Source of the DNA: an uncultured Burkholderiales bacterium
Lineage (GTDB): Bacteria; Pseudomonadota; Gammaproteobacteria; Burkholderiales; Burkholderiaceae_C
Reading direction: 5' to 3'
DNA: 64,000 nt
Assembly (NCBI GenBank): GCA_903932865.1
Contig: CAIZHQ010000020.1
Coordinates: 160,001-224,000, forward strand
Part shown: positions 9,183 through 18,487 of the stretch, in pieces
How positions within the stretch are numbered: the first letter of the stretch is position 1
Layout of the letters: every line of letters begins with the position of its first letter
The notes under the pieces: generated by a model
What the model saw: the letters and a program-made list of their open reading frames with translations, nothing else
Database searches by the model: none
Told to the model about the DNA's origin: nothing
Position numbers and translations under genes: made by a program

Positions 9183-9290
9183 GGACTGGCGAGGATCCAC
9201 CCTCAGGCAGTCCATCCCGTGGCCAGAAGCAGGAATGACACCGACCCGCCTTGAACCGCATTGCATCCAACGCAGGTGCAGTGGTTCAAT

Positions 9291-10517
9291 TCAAACAGCC
9301 CACAGGACCCCAACCGCACCGCCGGCGACCATGACCAGCAATCCAACGCCAACGATCAGGCCGTAGCGCACGCCTCCGCTGGCCATGGCAACGGCTGTTT
9401 TGGCCAGCGCACTGGAAGCGAGAACAGCCACCACGGACCAATGCGCCACCTCGGGTGCCATTCCGCCTGTTTGTACCAGTTGCGCGATGCTGGCAGCAGC
9501 AGCATGCACTTCCACCCAAGCCACGCACAAGGCTGCCACGAGCACGCCCACATCACCAAAAACATGTTGCAGCCAGGCGGCGAGCAAAGACATCAAGGCA
9601 ATGATGCTGGCCATGCCCATGGCATGGGTGAGCTTGAAGGCATGCCCTGCTTCGGTTTTGGCTCCACCCCCTTCGATGCGACGCAAGGCAGACAGCACCA
9701 CCAGCAGCAAGCCCAGGCCGGCCAAGACCAGTGGCCAACGCATGGCCACCAGCAGAGGTGGTGAGGCAGCCCCCAGCACCCCGGCAAACAGCGCCAACGA
9801 CGACAGATTGGCCAGCAAGGCACCAGCCGCTGCGGGCAGTGCATCACTTTGCCCTGCCCGCACGCGCTGACCCGTGTTGACAACCACGGCAGTGGAGGAC
9901 ACAAAACCCGAAAAAAATGCCGCCAGTGGCATCCCCCAACGTCCACCCAGCGCTCGCTGCGCGACATGGCCCAGCATGCCGACCGCCATGACCAGCACCA
10001 CGATGCGCCACAGCGTGGTGGGTTGTAATACACCCCAGGGGTCCACCGCTTGTTCCGAGAGCAGCGGCATGACGACCAGTGCTGCTGCAGCCAAGATCAG
10101 AGCGTCTTGCAACTCCTGATCCGTGATGAGAACACGGCTGATGTGCTGCGAAGCTTGTTTGGCATGCAGCAGTGCGGCAGCCAGCACACCCAGTGCGGCA
10201 GACAAGCTCGGGTTTTGCTGCGCAAGCGCCGACAACATCAGTGTCACCAGCAATGCAACCTCGCCAGTCTGCCCAGGATCGGCTCGGGCAGTGGCCTGAT
10301 AACCACCGATCACCAGCGCACCGATCACCATCACAGAGACCACGAATGGCCCAGTGCCCAACATCCAACTCACATAGCCGAGCATCGCGACCAGCGTGTG
10401 CGTCCGCGTGCCAGCCTTGGTCATGTTCGGTTCGTGTCGGCGCTCGCGCACCACGCCGATCAGCAGCCCCACCCCCAGGGCGGTCAGCAATCCAGTCAGA
10501 AGCGCAGAGGTGTTCAT
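9291..10517 (-). CDS. MgtC/SapB-DUF4010 family membrane protein
   Basis: About 408 residues from the ATG at 10517 (MNTSALLTGLLTALGVGLLIG). An upstream in-frame ATG at 10580 would add a Cys-rich, non-membrane stretch, so the inner start is preferred. The N-terminus has the MgtC-like GLLIGVVRERRH and AGTRTHTLVAMLGY segments; the rest is hydrophobic with around 11 helices, as in DUF4010 proteins (RALGGRWGMPLAAFFSGFVS). These are inner-membrane proteins of uncertain function, sometimes linked to Mg homeostasis. It is convergent with the hydrolase and divergent from the PepSY gene at 10725. Confidence 0.85.
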   Translation of the reverse strand: MNTSALLTGLLTALGVGLLIGVVRERRHEPNMTKAGTRTHTLVAMLGYVSWMLGTGPFVVSVMVIGALVIGGYQATARADPGQTGEVALLVTLMLSALAQQNPSLSAALGVLAAALLHAKQASQHISRVLITDQELQDALILAAAALVVMPLLSEQAVDPWGVLQPTTLWRIVVLVMAVGMLGHVAQRALGGRWGMPLAAFFSGFVSSTAVVVNTGQRVRAGQSDALPAAAGALLANLSSLALFAGVLGAASPPLLVAMRWPLVLAGLGLLLVVLSALRRIEGGGAKTEAGHAFKLTHAMGMASIIALMSLLAAWLQHVFGDVGVLVAALCVAWVEVHAAAASIAQLVQTGGMAPEVAHWSVVAVLASSALAKTAVAMASGGVRYGLIVGVGLLVMVAGGAVGVLWAV

Positions 10518-10724
10518 GGCAAAACAAACATCATTTGCATCTGAGCATGAGGGGCAGCGACAAGCATTGACCTTGATCAACTTAGATTCGAACCAGAAGC
10601 TTGATCATTGCGCTTTCAGCGGCGAATCGAATTTGAACACGCCATCAGGCCTGAATGCCCATGGCTTTTTCAACATGCCATCAACCCCAAGCCTGATGCT
10701 CAACCGGCTTGACAGGAGCTTTCC

Positions 10725-11144
10725 ATGAAATGCACCCGCACTTTGAGCCAGGGGCTGCTGGTGGTGTTGCTGGGCTTTGCCGCGTTGCCCGCCCTGGCCG
10801 AGGACGATTGCGATGCGCCACTCAAGCGCTGGCAATCACGCGACGCCGTGCGGCAGATGGCCGCAGCCCAGGGCTGGCTTATACAGCGGCTGAAGATCGA
10901 CGATGGTTGTTATGAAATTCGCTTCACCGATGCCCAGGGCCGCCGATTCAAAGCCAAGATCGACCCGGAAACGCTCAAAGTCTTGAAGCTCAAGCCAGAG
11001 GAGCACCAACGCGAGCGTCAAAACGAACGCAAAGGCGAAGACCAGGGCGCTGCCCAGCAGCCCCAGTTGCCCCACGCCCACAGCACCCACCCGTCTGCGC
11101 CTGGCTTACCCCCTGACGGCGCAGCGCGCGGCCAGTGGGCATAA
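10725..11144 (+). CDS. PepSY domain-containing periplasmic protein
   Basis: A 139-residue protein with a signal peptide (LLVVLLGFAALPALAEDD; cleavage after ALA). Residues about 30-90 form a PepSY-type repeat: LKRWQSRDAVRQMAAAQGW, DDGCYEIRFTDAQGRRFKAKIDPETLKVL. The C-terminus is a hydrophilic Gln/Glu/His/Pro-rich tail. PepSY domains occur in redox and protease-inhibitor proteins of the periplasm. It opens the flavin module: it overlaps the longest form of the next open frame, and the true next start lies 35 bp after its stop. Confidence 0.8.
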   Translation: MKCTRTLSQGLLVVLLGFAALPALAEDDCDAPLKRWQSRDAVRQMAAAQGWLIQRLKIDDGCYEIRFTDAQGRRFKAKIDPETLKVLKLKPEEHQRERQNERKGEDQGAAQQPQLPHAHSTHPSAPGLPPDGAARGQWA

Positions 11145-11179
11145 GCCCCTCATTGAACAGACTCTCAAGGAATACCAAC

Positions 11180-11656
11180 ATGTCCCAAACTTTTTTGACC
11201 CTTGTGGCCACGGCCTGCGCACTGACCCTGTCCCCCTCGGCGCACAGCCGTCCCGTCACGCTGACCGCCCAGCTCAAAAATTACGGCGGCGACGGTGCCT
11301 ACTTGGCGGTCTACCTCACCGATGCCAAGGGCGCCTATGTGCGCACCCTCTGGGTGGCCGGTGGCAAGGCCAAGTATCACAAGCACCTGTCTGACTGGTA
11401 CCGACTCTCGGCCGGTGATGCCAAGCGTTTGGATGGTGTCACCGGTGCCAGTGTGGGCGCGGGGCGCACCCTCAAGGTCAGCGCCGACTTGGCCGACGCA
11501 CTGATCGACGCGAGCTATGACATCCGCATCGACGCCGCCGCCGAAGACATGCGCGACAGCCCGTCCGAGGTCCGCATCCCGCTGACCAAATCGAATGCGG
11601 GCAAGCCACAGGCCGGCAAGCCCTACATCCAGTCCGCGAGCTTCCAGCTGCCATGA
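11180..11656 (+). CDS. DUF2271 domain periplasmic protein
   Basis: A 158-residue protein starting at the ATG at 11180 (AAGGA at 11168-11172). A signal peptide (TFLTLVATACALTLSPSAHS) is followed by the DUF2271 domain with VTLTAQLKNYGGDGAYLAVYLTD, YVRTLWVAGGKAKYHKHL, WYRLS and VDGVTGAS-like VSP residues (DGVTGASVGAG). Proteins of this family co-occur with ApbE flavin transferases and PepSY-TM reductases. The DGVTGAS stretch resembles the D[ST]xSGAT-type target context of covalent FMN attachment, but flavinylation here is inference. Confidence 0.82.
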   Translation: MSQTFLTLVATACALTLSPSAHSRPVTLTAQLKNYGGDGAYLAVYLTDAKGAYVRTLWVAGGKAKYHKHLSDWYRLSAGDAKRLDGVTGASVGAGRTLKVSADLADALIDASYDIRIDAAAEDMRDSPSEVRIPLTKSNAGKPQAGKPYIQSASFQLP

Positions 11657-11666
11657 TGGCGCGGGC

Positions 11667-13877
11667 ATGAGCTGGAAAGCGATGCATCGCTGGCTGGGCT
11701 TGAGCCTTGGCACTTTGGCTGTGGTGCTGGGCATCAGCGGCGCCGTGCTGGCGATCGATCCGGTGCAGCAGGCTTGGCAGGCACCTGCAGCGCCTGGCGA
11801 CTTGACGGTGGCCACCTTGGTCGAGCGCGTGATGCGCACCGTGCCTGGTGCCGAAGAAATCCGGCACCTGCCCTCGGGTGCCATTGTGGTGTTCAGCTTT
11901 GCAGGCGAGCAGCCGCAAGCGGCTTATGTGGACCCGGCCGATGGCCGGGTGCTGGGCCCTTGGCAGGCCTCGGCGCTTCCGCGTTGGGTGAAGAACCTGC
12001 ACCGCTCATGGCTGTTGGGCGACGCCGGGCGCTGGCTGGCGGCGGGCACGGCGCTGGCCATGGCGGTGCTGTGCGCATCGGCGCTGGTGCTGCTGCTGCG
12101 GCGCATGGGTGGCTGGCAGCGACTGACCAAGAAGGTGCGCGGCACGCTGGCGCAACGCCTCCATGTGCTCACCGGCCGAGTGGTGTTGCTGGTTCTGTGC
12201 CTTACGTCGATCACCGCGCTGACCATGAGCGCCTCGACCTTGGGGCTGGTGGCGCTGGACGCGGGCACTGAGCCGGAAGTGCTTTCGGTGGTGTCCGGCC
12301 AGCCAGCCTGGTCCGGCGCGCAGTTGGCCCCGCTGCAAAGCCTGCGGGTTGAGGACTTGCGCAAGTTGAATGTGCCGGGTGCCGACCCCGAAGACACCTG
12401 GAAGCTCACCACCGCCCAGGGCCAGGGCTGGATAGACCGCTACTCGGGCCAGATGCTGGCCTGGCAGGACGCCAGCTTGGCGCAGCGCGTGGTCGACCTG
12501 GCCAGGGTGCTGCACACGGGCGAATCGGCTTGGCTGTGGGCCGTGGTGCTCGGTCTTGCGGGGGCCAGCGTGCTCTTGTTTTGGCTGTCGGGCCTGGTCA
12601 TGTGGTGGCAAGCCCGCAGCCAGATGCCCCAGATCACGGGCAACGCCCCCATGGCGCAGGCCGATGTGCTCATCTTCGTGGCCAGCGAGGGGGGCAGCAC
12701 CTGGGGTTTTGCCCAAACGCTGCAAGACGCGCTGAGCCACTGCGGCCACCGCGTGCACACCAGCGCCTTGGAGCACTTTCAAACCACCGCCGCCACAAAG
12801 CAGGTGTTGGTGCTTGCGGCCACTTATGGTGAAGGCCAGGCCCCGGCCCATGCCAGCGGTGCGCTTGCGCTGATTTCCAAATGCAAGGCCCATCAGCTGT
12901 CGGTGCCGGTCACGGTGTTGGGCTTTGGTGATCGGCAGTACCCGGCGTTTTGCGCCTTTGCCGAGGCTCTGGAGCGGACGCTGCGCGAGCAAGGGTGGCC
13001 CGCATTGCTGCCGCTCGAATGCATCCACCAACAATCCGCGCAGCAGTTCGCACGCTGGGGCCTGGCTTTGGCCCAGGCGCTGAACGAAGCCCTGGTGTTG
13101 GAGCATGTGCCAAGAGTGCCACCGACCACGGTGCTGAGCTTGATCGGGCGTCAGGACTTTCCGGTTGCAGGCGCTCAGGCGGCCGCGATCTTGCGCTTTG
13201 CTTGGCCTACAGAAGGCTTGCGCAGCTTTCTGGGCACGCGCGGTTTGGCGCGGTTTTTGGCGGGTGATCTGGTGGGCATCGTTGCGCCCGGCTCCAGCGT
13301 GCCGCGTTTTTACTCGCTGGCGTCGGGCTGGCAGGACGGGTTTCTGGAAATTTGCGTGCGCCAGATGCCCGGTGGTCTGTGCTCCACGCACCTGCTGGGC
13401 CTGCAGACCCATGACAGCATCCACGCCTTCATCCGGCCCAACCCGGGTTTTGCCTTAACTCAGTCGCGCAAGCTGGTGTTGCTGGTCGGCGCGGGCACAG
13501 GGGTGGCACCGCTGGCGGGCTTCATCCGCCGCAACGACCGCAGACGGCCCATGCACCTTTACTTTGGCGGGCGCGATCCGGCGCAGGATTTTTACTTCGG
13601 CCCCGAGATGGAGCGCTGGCTGGGTGAAGGGCGCTTGGCCAGCTTGCGCACGGTTTTCTCGCGTGTGCCCCACGGTGGCGGCTATGTGCAGGACGCCCTG
13701 CGCCGCGACGCAGCGCGTGTGCGCCACTGGGTCAGCCAAGGCGCGATCGTGCGGGTCTGCGGCAGCCGGGCCATGGCGCAGGGCGTGGCCGAGGCACTTG
13801 ACGTGGTGCTGGCCCCATTGCAGTTGAGCGTGGCCCAGCTCAAAGCCAAAGATCGCTATGCCGAAGATGTCTTCTGA
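11667..13877 (+). CDS. PepSY-TM / flavodoxin / NADPH-flavin reductase fusion protein
   Basis: About 736 residues from the ATG at 11667, 10 bp after the DUF2271 stop. Residues 1-320 are a PepSY-TM membrane module with helices at LSLGTLAVVLGISGAVLAI, the ALAMAVLCASALVLLLRR region, VVLLVLCLTSITALTMS and WAVVLGLAGASVLLFWLSG. Residues ~330-480 are a flavodoxin domain (LIFVASEGGSTWGFAQ; LAATYGEGQAPAH). The C-terminal third is a CysJ-like FAD/NAD(P) reductase with RFYSLAS (FAD), LLVGAGTGVAPLAGF (nucleotide), YFGGRDP and terminal RYAEDVF. It should pass electrons from cytoplasmic NADPH via FAD and FMN across the membrane. The apbE start overlaps its end by 20 bp. Confidence 0.92.
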   Translation: MSWKAMHRWLGLSLGTLAVVLGISGAVLAIDPVQQAWQAPAAPGDLTVATLVERVMRTVPGAEEIRHLPSGAIVVFSFAGEQPQAAYVDPADGRVLGPWQASALPRWVKNLHRSWLLGDAGRWLAAGTALAMAVLCASALVLLLRRMGGWQRLTKKVRGTLAQRLHVLTGRVVLLVLCLTSITALTMSASTLGLVALDAGTEPEVLSVVSGQPAWSGAQLAPLQSLRVEDLRKLNVPGADPEDTWKLTTAQGQGWIDRYSGQMLAWQDASLAQRVVDLARVLHTGESAWLWAVVLGLAGASVLLFWLSGLVMWWQARSQMPQITGNAPMAQADVLIFVASEGGSTWGFAQTLQDALSHCGHRVHTSALEHFQTTAATKQVLVLAATYGEGQAPAHASGALALISKCKAHQLSVPVTVLGFGDRQYPAFCAFAEALERTLREQGWPALLPLECIHQQSAQQFARWGLALAQALNEALVLEHVPRVPPTTVLSLIGRQDFPVAGAQAAAILRFAWPTEGLRSFLGTRGLARFLAGDLVGIVAPGSSVPRFYSLASGWQDGFLEICVRQMPGGLCSTHLLGLQTHDSIHAFIRPNPGFALTQSRKLVLLVGAGTGVAPLAGFIRRNDRRRPMHLYFGGRDPAQDFYFGPEMERWLGEGRLASLRTVFSRVPHGGGYVQDALRRDAARVRHWVSQGAIVRVCGSRAMAQGVAEALDVVLAPLQLSVAQLKAKDRYAEDVF

Positions 13878-14826
13878 ATCGGCTGCACCGTACCAACGCA
13901 TCAGCTTGAACGGCCCCAGCATGGGTACGCGCTGGTCGGTCACGCTGGATGCCGACGACAGCCTGGACGTGCATGCCTTGCAGCATGACCTGGCCGCTGC
14001 GGTCGAACAGGTGGACCTGCAGATGTCCCCTTGGAAACCGGACAGTGAGCTCATGCGCGTGAACCGAGCGCCGCTGCATGCTTGGGTGGACCTGCCCGCA
14101 CAGATGCTGGAGGTCCTGGCCTGTGCGCTGGAGGTGCAGCGACTGAGCCAGGGGGCTTTTGACCCGTGTGTGGGGGGCCTGGTCAATGCCTGGGGTTTTG
14201 GTGCCCAGGGCGATGCACCCGACGCGCAGGCCATACGCATCGCCCGCTCATCGCAGCCCCCTGTTGCGCACGCATGTTTCGAACTCGACAGCAGCGCAGG
14301 CCGGGTTCGCAAGCTTGCGCCTGTGCAGCTCGACCTGTGCGGCATTGCCAAAGGCTACGCGGTGGATCGCATGGCCCATGAGCTGCAAGAGCATGGCGTT
14401 CGGCATGCGCTGGCAGCGCTGGACGGGGAGTTGCGCGCTGTGGGTGCTCAGTCCAGTGGCGCTCCTTGGTCCGTCGGCCTTGAAAGCCCCGAGTTTGAAC
14501 GCCGTGCGGCGCGCGGCGTGATTGAGCTGGCGGATCTGGCGGTGGCCACCTCGGGCGACTACCGCCGCTATGTGGAGCTTGGCGGGGCGCTCATTGCACA
14601 CACCATGGACCCGCGCCGCTGGGCGCCGGTGAACAACGGTGTGGCATCGGTCACCGTGCTGGCGCCCAGTTGCATGCAGACCGATGCTTGGGCCACAGCC
14701 TTGCTGGTGGCAGGCCCCGGCGAAGGCCTGGCCATGGCACAGCGCATGGGCTTGGATGTGTTGTTCTTGTTGCGCCGTGGTGCTGGCTTGATGGCATTCG
14801 GCTTGGGTCGGTTTGGCAGCGCCTGA
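13858..14826 (+). CDS. apbE: FAD:protein FMN transferase (ApbE family)
   Basis: A 322-residue ApbE homologue. Visible family motifs are GPSMGTRWSVTL near the N-terminus, DPCVGGLVNAWGFG, LCGIAKGYAVDRMA, ALDGELRAVGAQ, VATSGDYRRYVELGG followed by HTMDPRRWAPV, and TDAWATALLV (metal/flavin site). These enzymes split FAD and attach FMN covalently to Ser/Thr of target proteins. Unlike most exported ApbE proteins no signal peptide is visible, so it may act in the cytoplasm. It overlaps the reductase gene by 20 bp, strongly implying translational coupling and joint function with the DUF2271 and PepSY proteins. Confidence 0.93.
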   Translation: MPKMSSESAAPYQRISLNGPSMGTRWSVTLDADDSLDVHALQHDLAAAVEQVDLQMSPWKPDSELMRVNRAPLHAWVDLPAQMLEVLACALEVQRLSQGAFDPCVGGLVNAWGFGAQGDAPDAQAIRIARSSQPPVAHACFELDSSAGRVRKLAPVQLDLCGIAKGYAVDRMAHELQEHGVRHALAALDGELRAVGAQSSGAPWSVGLESPEFERRAARGVIELADLAVATSGDYRRYVELGGALIAHTMDPRRWAPVNNGVASVTVLAPSCMQTDAWATALLVAGPGEGLAMAQRMGLDVLFLLRRGAGLMAFGLGRFGSA

Positions 14827-14857
14827 CATGCCCGGGTAAACCTGCACTTGTCACTTG

Positions 14858-14871
14858 TAACCAAATGGTTA
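14858..14871. promoter_or_regulatory. Candidate operator upstream of the cupin-led cluster
   Basis: The inverted repeat TAACCA-AA-TGGTTA sits about 57 bp before the cupin start, between it and apbE. Its size and symmetry fit a TetR- or GntR-type operator. A TetR gene (16827) lies inside the cluster this site would control. Binding is inference. Confidence 0.45.
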
Positions 14872-14927
14872 TGATGGTTTTGACAGGCACCTCAGCCCAT
14901 GAAGTGCCCAAGACCGGAGACAGCACC

Positions 14928-15302
14928 ATGGCCATTGAAACCCCGGGTTACGCGTCCAGACACGCCGCGCTGGCAGCGCTGTCGTCGCGCTATGTCCAGG
15001 TCGACGAACTGCCTTGGCAGGCCACCCGTTTTCCGGGCATCCACATCAAAGTTCTCATGGAAGACGCCGCCACAGGCTTGCAAACCGTGCTCACCCGCAT
15101 GGCCCCAGGCGCAACCCTCACCGATCACGAACACGTCGATCTCGAACAAAGCTGGGTGCTCGAAGGCAGCCTGGTGGACCCCGAAGGCGAGGTCACGGCA
15201 GGCAATTACGTCTGGCGCCCTGCCGGCAGCCGGCATTCGGCCAGCGCCCCGCATGGCGCACTGGTGCTGGGATTTTTCCTCAAGCCCAACCGTTTTTACT
15301 GA
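14928..15302 (+). CDS. Cupin-domain protein
   Basis: A 124-residue single-domain cupin with ATG at 14928 behind CCGGAG. The cupin motif 1 region is APGATLTDHEHVDLEQSWVLEGSLVD and motif 2 is GNYVWRPAGSRHSASAPHG, giving potential metal ligands His (DHEH), Glu (EQSW) and His (SRHS). ChrR-like cupins of this kind act as small metal-dependent enzymes or sensors. It is the first gene of the long cluster and lies 35 bp before the flavin oxidoreductase gene. The reaction is unknown. Confidence 0.82.
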   Translation: MAIETPGYASRHAALAALSSRYVQVDELPWQATRFPGIHIKVLMEDAATGLQTVLTRMAPGATLTDHEHVDLEQSWVLEGSLVDPEGEVTAGNYVWRPAGSRHSASAPHGALVLGFFLKPNRFY

Positions 15303-15337
15303 GCGCTCTACAGAACACCACGTCTGGACATTAACTT

Positions 15338-16813
15338 ATGAAATTTGGAGACTTCGTCAAGGTCAAATCCTTGTCTAGCCCTCAAGGCTTCAAGGACAAC
15401 CTGGAACGACTGGGTTTGCCCATGCCCTGCGATGACGAACTGGAATCGGGAGACACCGCCGCGATGGCGCAACCCCTGACGGTTTCCGGACTCAAGTTCG
15501 GCAACCGCTACGCCATTCACCCCATGGAAGGCTGGGACGGTCTGGCCGATGGCAACCCGTCTGACAACACCCGCCGTCGCTGGACCCTGTTTGGCCGATC
15601 TGGCGCCAAAATGATCTGGGGCGGCGAAGCGGTCGCTGTCCGTCACGATGGCCGCGCCAACCCCAAACAATTGGTCATGAGCGCGCAAACGCAATCGGGC
15701 ATTGCACAACTGCGCGAAGGTCTGGTTCAGGCCCACCGCGAAAGCATGGGCAGCGACAAAGACCTGGTCATCGGCTTGCAGCTGACCCACTCGGGCCGTT
15801 TTTGCAAACCCAACCTGGAAACCCGCATGGAACCCCGGGTGCTGTACAAGCACCCGCTGCTCGATGGCCGCTTTGGGCCCAAGGAAAACATCGTCGTTCT
15901 CTCCGACGGCGAGATTCGCCAGCTGATCGATGACTATGTGGTGGCCGCCAAGCGCGCCTGGGACTGTGGCTTCCAGTTCGTCGACCTCAAACACTGCCAC
16001 GGTTATTTGGGCCACGAATTCCTGTCGGCCAAAACGCGTGAAGGCGACTTTGGTGGCGCCCTGCACAACCGCACCCGCTTCGTCCGCGAACTGGCGCAAG
16101 GCATCCGCGCCGAAGTGCCGGGCATGGCCTTGGGTGTGCGCTTGTCGGCGGTGGATTTTTTGCCCTACCAACCCGATCCCAGCCTGTCCGACGGCGAGTC
16201 CCTGGGCCCCGGCATCCCGATCGATTACGCCAACGCCCTGCCCTACCGCTACGGCTTTGGCGTCAACGAATCGAACCCGCTGCTGTACGCCCTGGACGAG
16301 ACAGCGCAATTTCTCAAAGTGCTGGAATCGCTGGACATTGCCATGGTCAACGTGACCGTGGGCAGCCCGTATTACACGCCCCACGTGACCCGCCCGGCGC
16401 TGTACCCACCTTCAGACGGCTACCAGCCGCCGGAAGACCCGTTGGTGGGGGTGATGCGCCACCTGGAAATCGTGCGCGACCTCAAAAAAATGTTCCCCGC
16501 CATGGCGTTTGTCGGCAGCGGCTACACCTACCTGCAAGAGTTCTTGCCGCATGTGGCCCAAGCCGTGGTCAAACAAGGCTGGACCGACTTTGTGGGCCTG
16601 GGCCGCATGGTGCTGGCCTACCCCGATTTACCCGCCGACGTGCTGGCCGGGCGGGCCATGCAGCGCAAACGCCTGTGCCGCACCTTCAGCGACTGCACCA
16701 CCGCGCCACGCAATGGCTTGGTCTCGGGCTGCTACCCGCTGGACACACATTACAAAAAATCACCCGAAATGGCCGTGCTTACCCAAATCAAAAAAGCCGC
16801 CAAGTTGTCCTGA
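15338..16813 (+). CDS. NADH:flavin oxidoreductase (old yellow enzyme family)
   Basis: A 491-residue TIM-barrel flavoprotein. The opening [17 protein letters not shown] is the FMN-binding start typical of the family; [13 protein letters not shown] supplies active-site Gln/His/Gly, [15 protein letters not shown] gives the H-x-x-H-like substrate site, and [17 protein letters not shown] is the C-terminal phosphate-binding region. It is longer than the basic ~360-residue OYE barrel, with an N-terminal extension and a C-terminal Cys-containing tail ([11 protein letters not shown]), but no obvious FeS motif. It probably reduces an activated C=C bond of a small ring or unsaturated acid processed by the cluster. 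Confidence 0.9.
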   Translation: MKFGDFVKVKSLSSPQGFKDNLERLGLPMPCDDELESGDTAAMAQPLTVSGLKFGNRYAIHPMEGWDGLADGNPSDNTRRRWTLFGRSGAKMIWGGEAVAVRHDGRANPKQLVMSAQTQSGIAQLREGLVQAHRESMGSDKDLVIGLQLTHSGRFCKPNLETRMEPRVLYKHPLLDGRFGPKENIVVLSDGEIRQLIDDYVVAAKRAWDCGFQFVDLKHCHGYLGHEFLSAKTREGDFGGALHNRTRFVRELAQGIRAEVPGMALGVRLSAVDFLPYQPDPSLSDGESLGPGIPIDYANALPYRYGFGVNESNPLLYALDETAQFLKVLESLDIAMVNVTVGSPYYTPHVTRPALYPPSDGYQPPEDPLVGVMRHLEIVRDLKKMFPAMAFVGSGYTYLQEFLPHVAQAVVKQGWTDFVGLGRMVLAYPDLPADVLAGRAMQRKRLCRTFSDCTTAPRNGLVSGCYPLDTHYKKSPEMAVLTQIKKAAKLS

Positions 16814-16826
16814 CCATCCCCTTGCC

Positions 16827-17471
16827 ATGTCCACCCGCCCCATCAAGACCACCGCACGCAACCCCGAGGACAGCCGTGATCGCATCTTGCAAGCGGCCCA
16901 CCAGGAGTTTGCTGCGCACGGCTTGGGGGGCGCACGGGTGGACCGCATCTCACAGCAAGCGGGCATCAACAAGCGGATGCTTTACCACTACTTTGGTAAC
17001 AAGGACGACCTCTTTGGCGCGGTGCTGGAAGCCAACTACGCCCACAAGCGCGCATCCGAGCAGGCCATGCGCCTGGAGAACGACGAGCCGCGTGAAGCCA
17101 TTCGCAAACTGGTGACGCTGACCTGGAACTACTACATCGATCACCCCGAGTTCATGAACCTGCTCAACAGTGCCAACTTGCACCAAGCCCGGCATGTTCA
17201 GGCATCTCCCACCGTCAAAAAGATGCGCAACCCGTTCATCCAGATGATCGGCAACATCCTGGACAAGGGCGTCCAAGCGGGCGTATTCAAGCCCGGGGTC
17301 GACCCAGTGCAGCTGTACATCTCCATCGCGGGACTGTCCTACTTTTACCTGTCCAACCAGCACACCTTGTCGGCCATTTTTGGGCGCAAATTGCTCAGCC
17401 CTGCCGCCAAAACCAAACGCCTGGACCACATGGTGGGCATGGTGCTGTCTTATCTGGAACACGACGCATGA
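16827..17471 (+). CDS. TetR/AcrR family transcriptional regulator
   Basis: A 214-residue regulator; the ATG at 16827 lies 13 bp after the oxidoreductase stop. The helix-turn-helix is ILQAAHQEFAAHGLGGARVD / RISQQAGINKRMLYHYFGNK near residues 20-62, with the family MLYHYFGNKDDLF signature. The C-terminal domain (WNYYIDHPEFMNLLN; VQLYISIAGLSYFYLSN) is a ligand-binding dimer domain of the TetR_C type. Its stop overlaps the next start by 4 bp, so it is embedded in the operon and probably autoregulates it, possibly through the 14858-14871 palindrome. Confidence 0.93.
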   Translation: MSTRPIKTTARNPEDSRDRILQAAHQEFAAHGLGGARVDRISQQAGINKRMLYHYFGNKDDLFGAVLEANYAHKRASEQAMRLENDEPREAIRKLVTLTWNYYIDHPEFMNLLNSANLHQARHVQASPTVKKMRNPFIQMIGNILDKGVQAGVFKPGVDPVQLYISIAGLSYFYLSNQHTLSAIFGRKLLSPAAKTKRLDHMVGMVLSYLEHDA

Positions 17472-18487
17472 ACCTGCCTCTTGAATTCACCGACGAAGCG
17501 CACTTGGAAGACGTCATGAGCTCGCCTTCGCCTGCGCTGGTGCACAGCCTGGCGCAGCTGCAAGGCGACATCATCATCTTGGGTGTGGCAGGCAAAATGG
17601 GTCCCACGCTGGCGCGCATGGCCAAGCGGGCAGCACCCCACAAACGCGTGATTGGGGTGGCGCGGTTTTCCAATCCGCAACTGCAAAGCAGCCTGAGCAC
17701 GCAGGGCATTGAATGCATTCAGGCCGATCTGTTGTCGGCCCAGGCTCTGGCCGCCTTGCCCGATGTGCCCAATGTGGTGTTCATGGCGGGCCGAAAATTT
17801 GGCTCGCAAGGCAGCGAATGGCTGACCTGGGCCATGAATGCCCATGTGCCCGCGCTGGTTGCCCAACGCTACAAAAAGGCCCGCATCGTGGCGTTTTCCA
17901 CCGCTTGCGTTTACCCGTTTGTCGACGTGCATGGCCCCGGCGCAACCGAAAGTCTGGCCCCCACGCCGCCCGGAGAATACGCCAATTCGTGTGTGGCCCG
18001 TGAGCGCATGTTCGAACACTTTTCGCACGAGCACCAAACGCCAGGCTGCCTGCTGCGCTTGTCTTACGCCATCGACATGCGTTATGGCGTGCTGCACGAT
18101 GTGGCGCGCACCATTTGGCAAGGGCTGCCGCTGTCGGTGGCCATGGGCCACGCCAACATCATCTGGCAAGGCGATGCCAACGAACTGGCCTTGCGCGCCT
18201 TGAGCGCCTGCACCACGCCCACCTCGGCCATCAACCTCAGCGGCCCAGCCATTTCCATCCGCGATGTCGCCACACGCTTGGCAGCCCGCATGGGCAAAAC
18301 CGTGCAGTTCACCGACACCGAAGGGTCCACCGCCTGGCTGGTCGACTGCCGCCAGGCCGATGCCTTGTGGGGCCCGCCCTCGGTGGCACTGGACACCCTG
18401 CTGGACTGGACGGCCGCCTGGGTCATGCAAGGCCACAAGTCCCTGGACAAACCCACCCACTTCGAGGTTCGCGATGGCCACTACTGA
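17468..18487 (+). CDS. NAD-dependent epimerase/dehydratase family protein
   Basis: A 339-residue extended SDR. The cofactor site is IILGVAGKMGPTLARMAKRA near residue 38; VVFMAGRKFG follows the fourth strand, FSTACVYPF carries the catalytic Ser/Thr and the ENSCVARERMFEH-like stretch (YANSCVARERM) takes the place of the usual YxxxK, which is degenerate here. The VYPFVDVHG segment is typical of nucleotide-sugar or uronate-type epimerases. It overlaps tetR by 4 bp and the DapA-like gene by 14 bp, so it belongs to the pathway. A substrate oxidising or epimerising role is likely but catalysis is uncertain. Confidence 0.8.
   Translation: MNLPLEFTDEAHLEDVMSSPSPALVHSLAQLQGDIIILGVAGKMGPTLARMAKRAAPHKRVIGVARFSNPQLQSSLSTQGIECIQADLLSAQALAALPDVPNVVFMAGRKFGSQGSEWLTWAMNAHVPALVAQRYKKARIVAFSTACVYPFVDVHGPGATESLAPTPPGEYANSCVARERMFEHFSHEHQTPGCLLRLSYAIDMRYGVLHDVARTIWQGLPLSVAMGHANIIWQGDANELALRALSACTTPTSAINLSGPAISIRDVATRLAARMGKTVQFTDTEGSTAWLVDCRQADALWGPPSVALDTLLDWTAAWVMQGHKSLDKPTHFEVRDGHY

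Noticed and set aside
11165..13424. Long minus-strand open frames opposite the DUF2271 and reductase genes
   Set aside because: Shadow frames of high-GC coding sequence; the plus-strand proteins have clear domains.
13455..14351. 298-codon minus-strand frame opposite apbE
   Set aside because: Cysteine- and arginine-rich, no domain; the plus strand carries unmistakable ApbE motifs.
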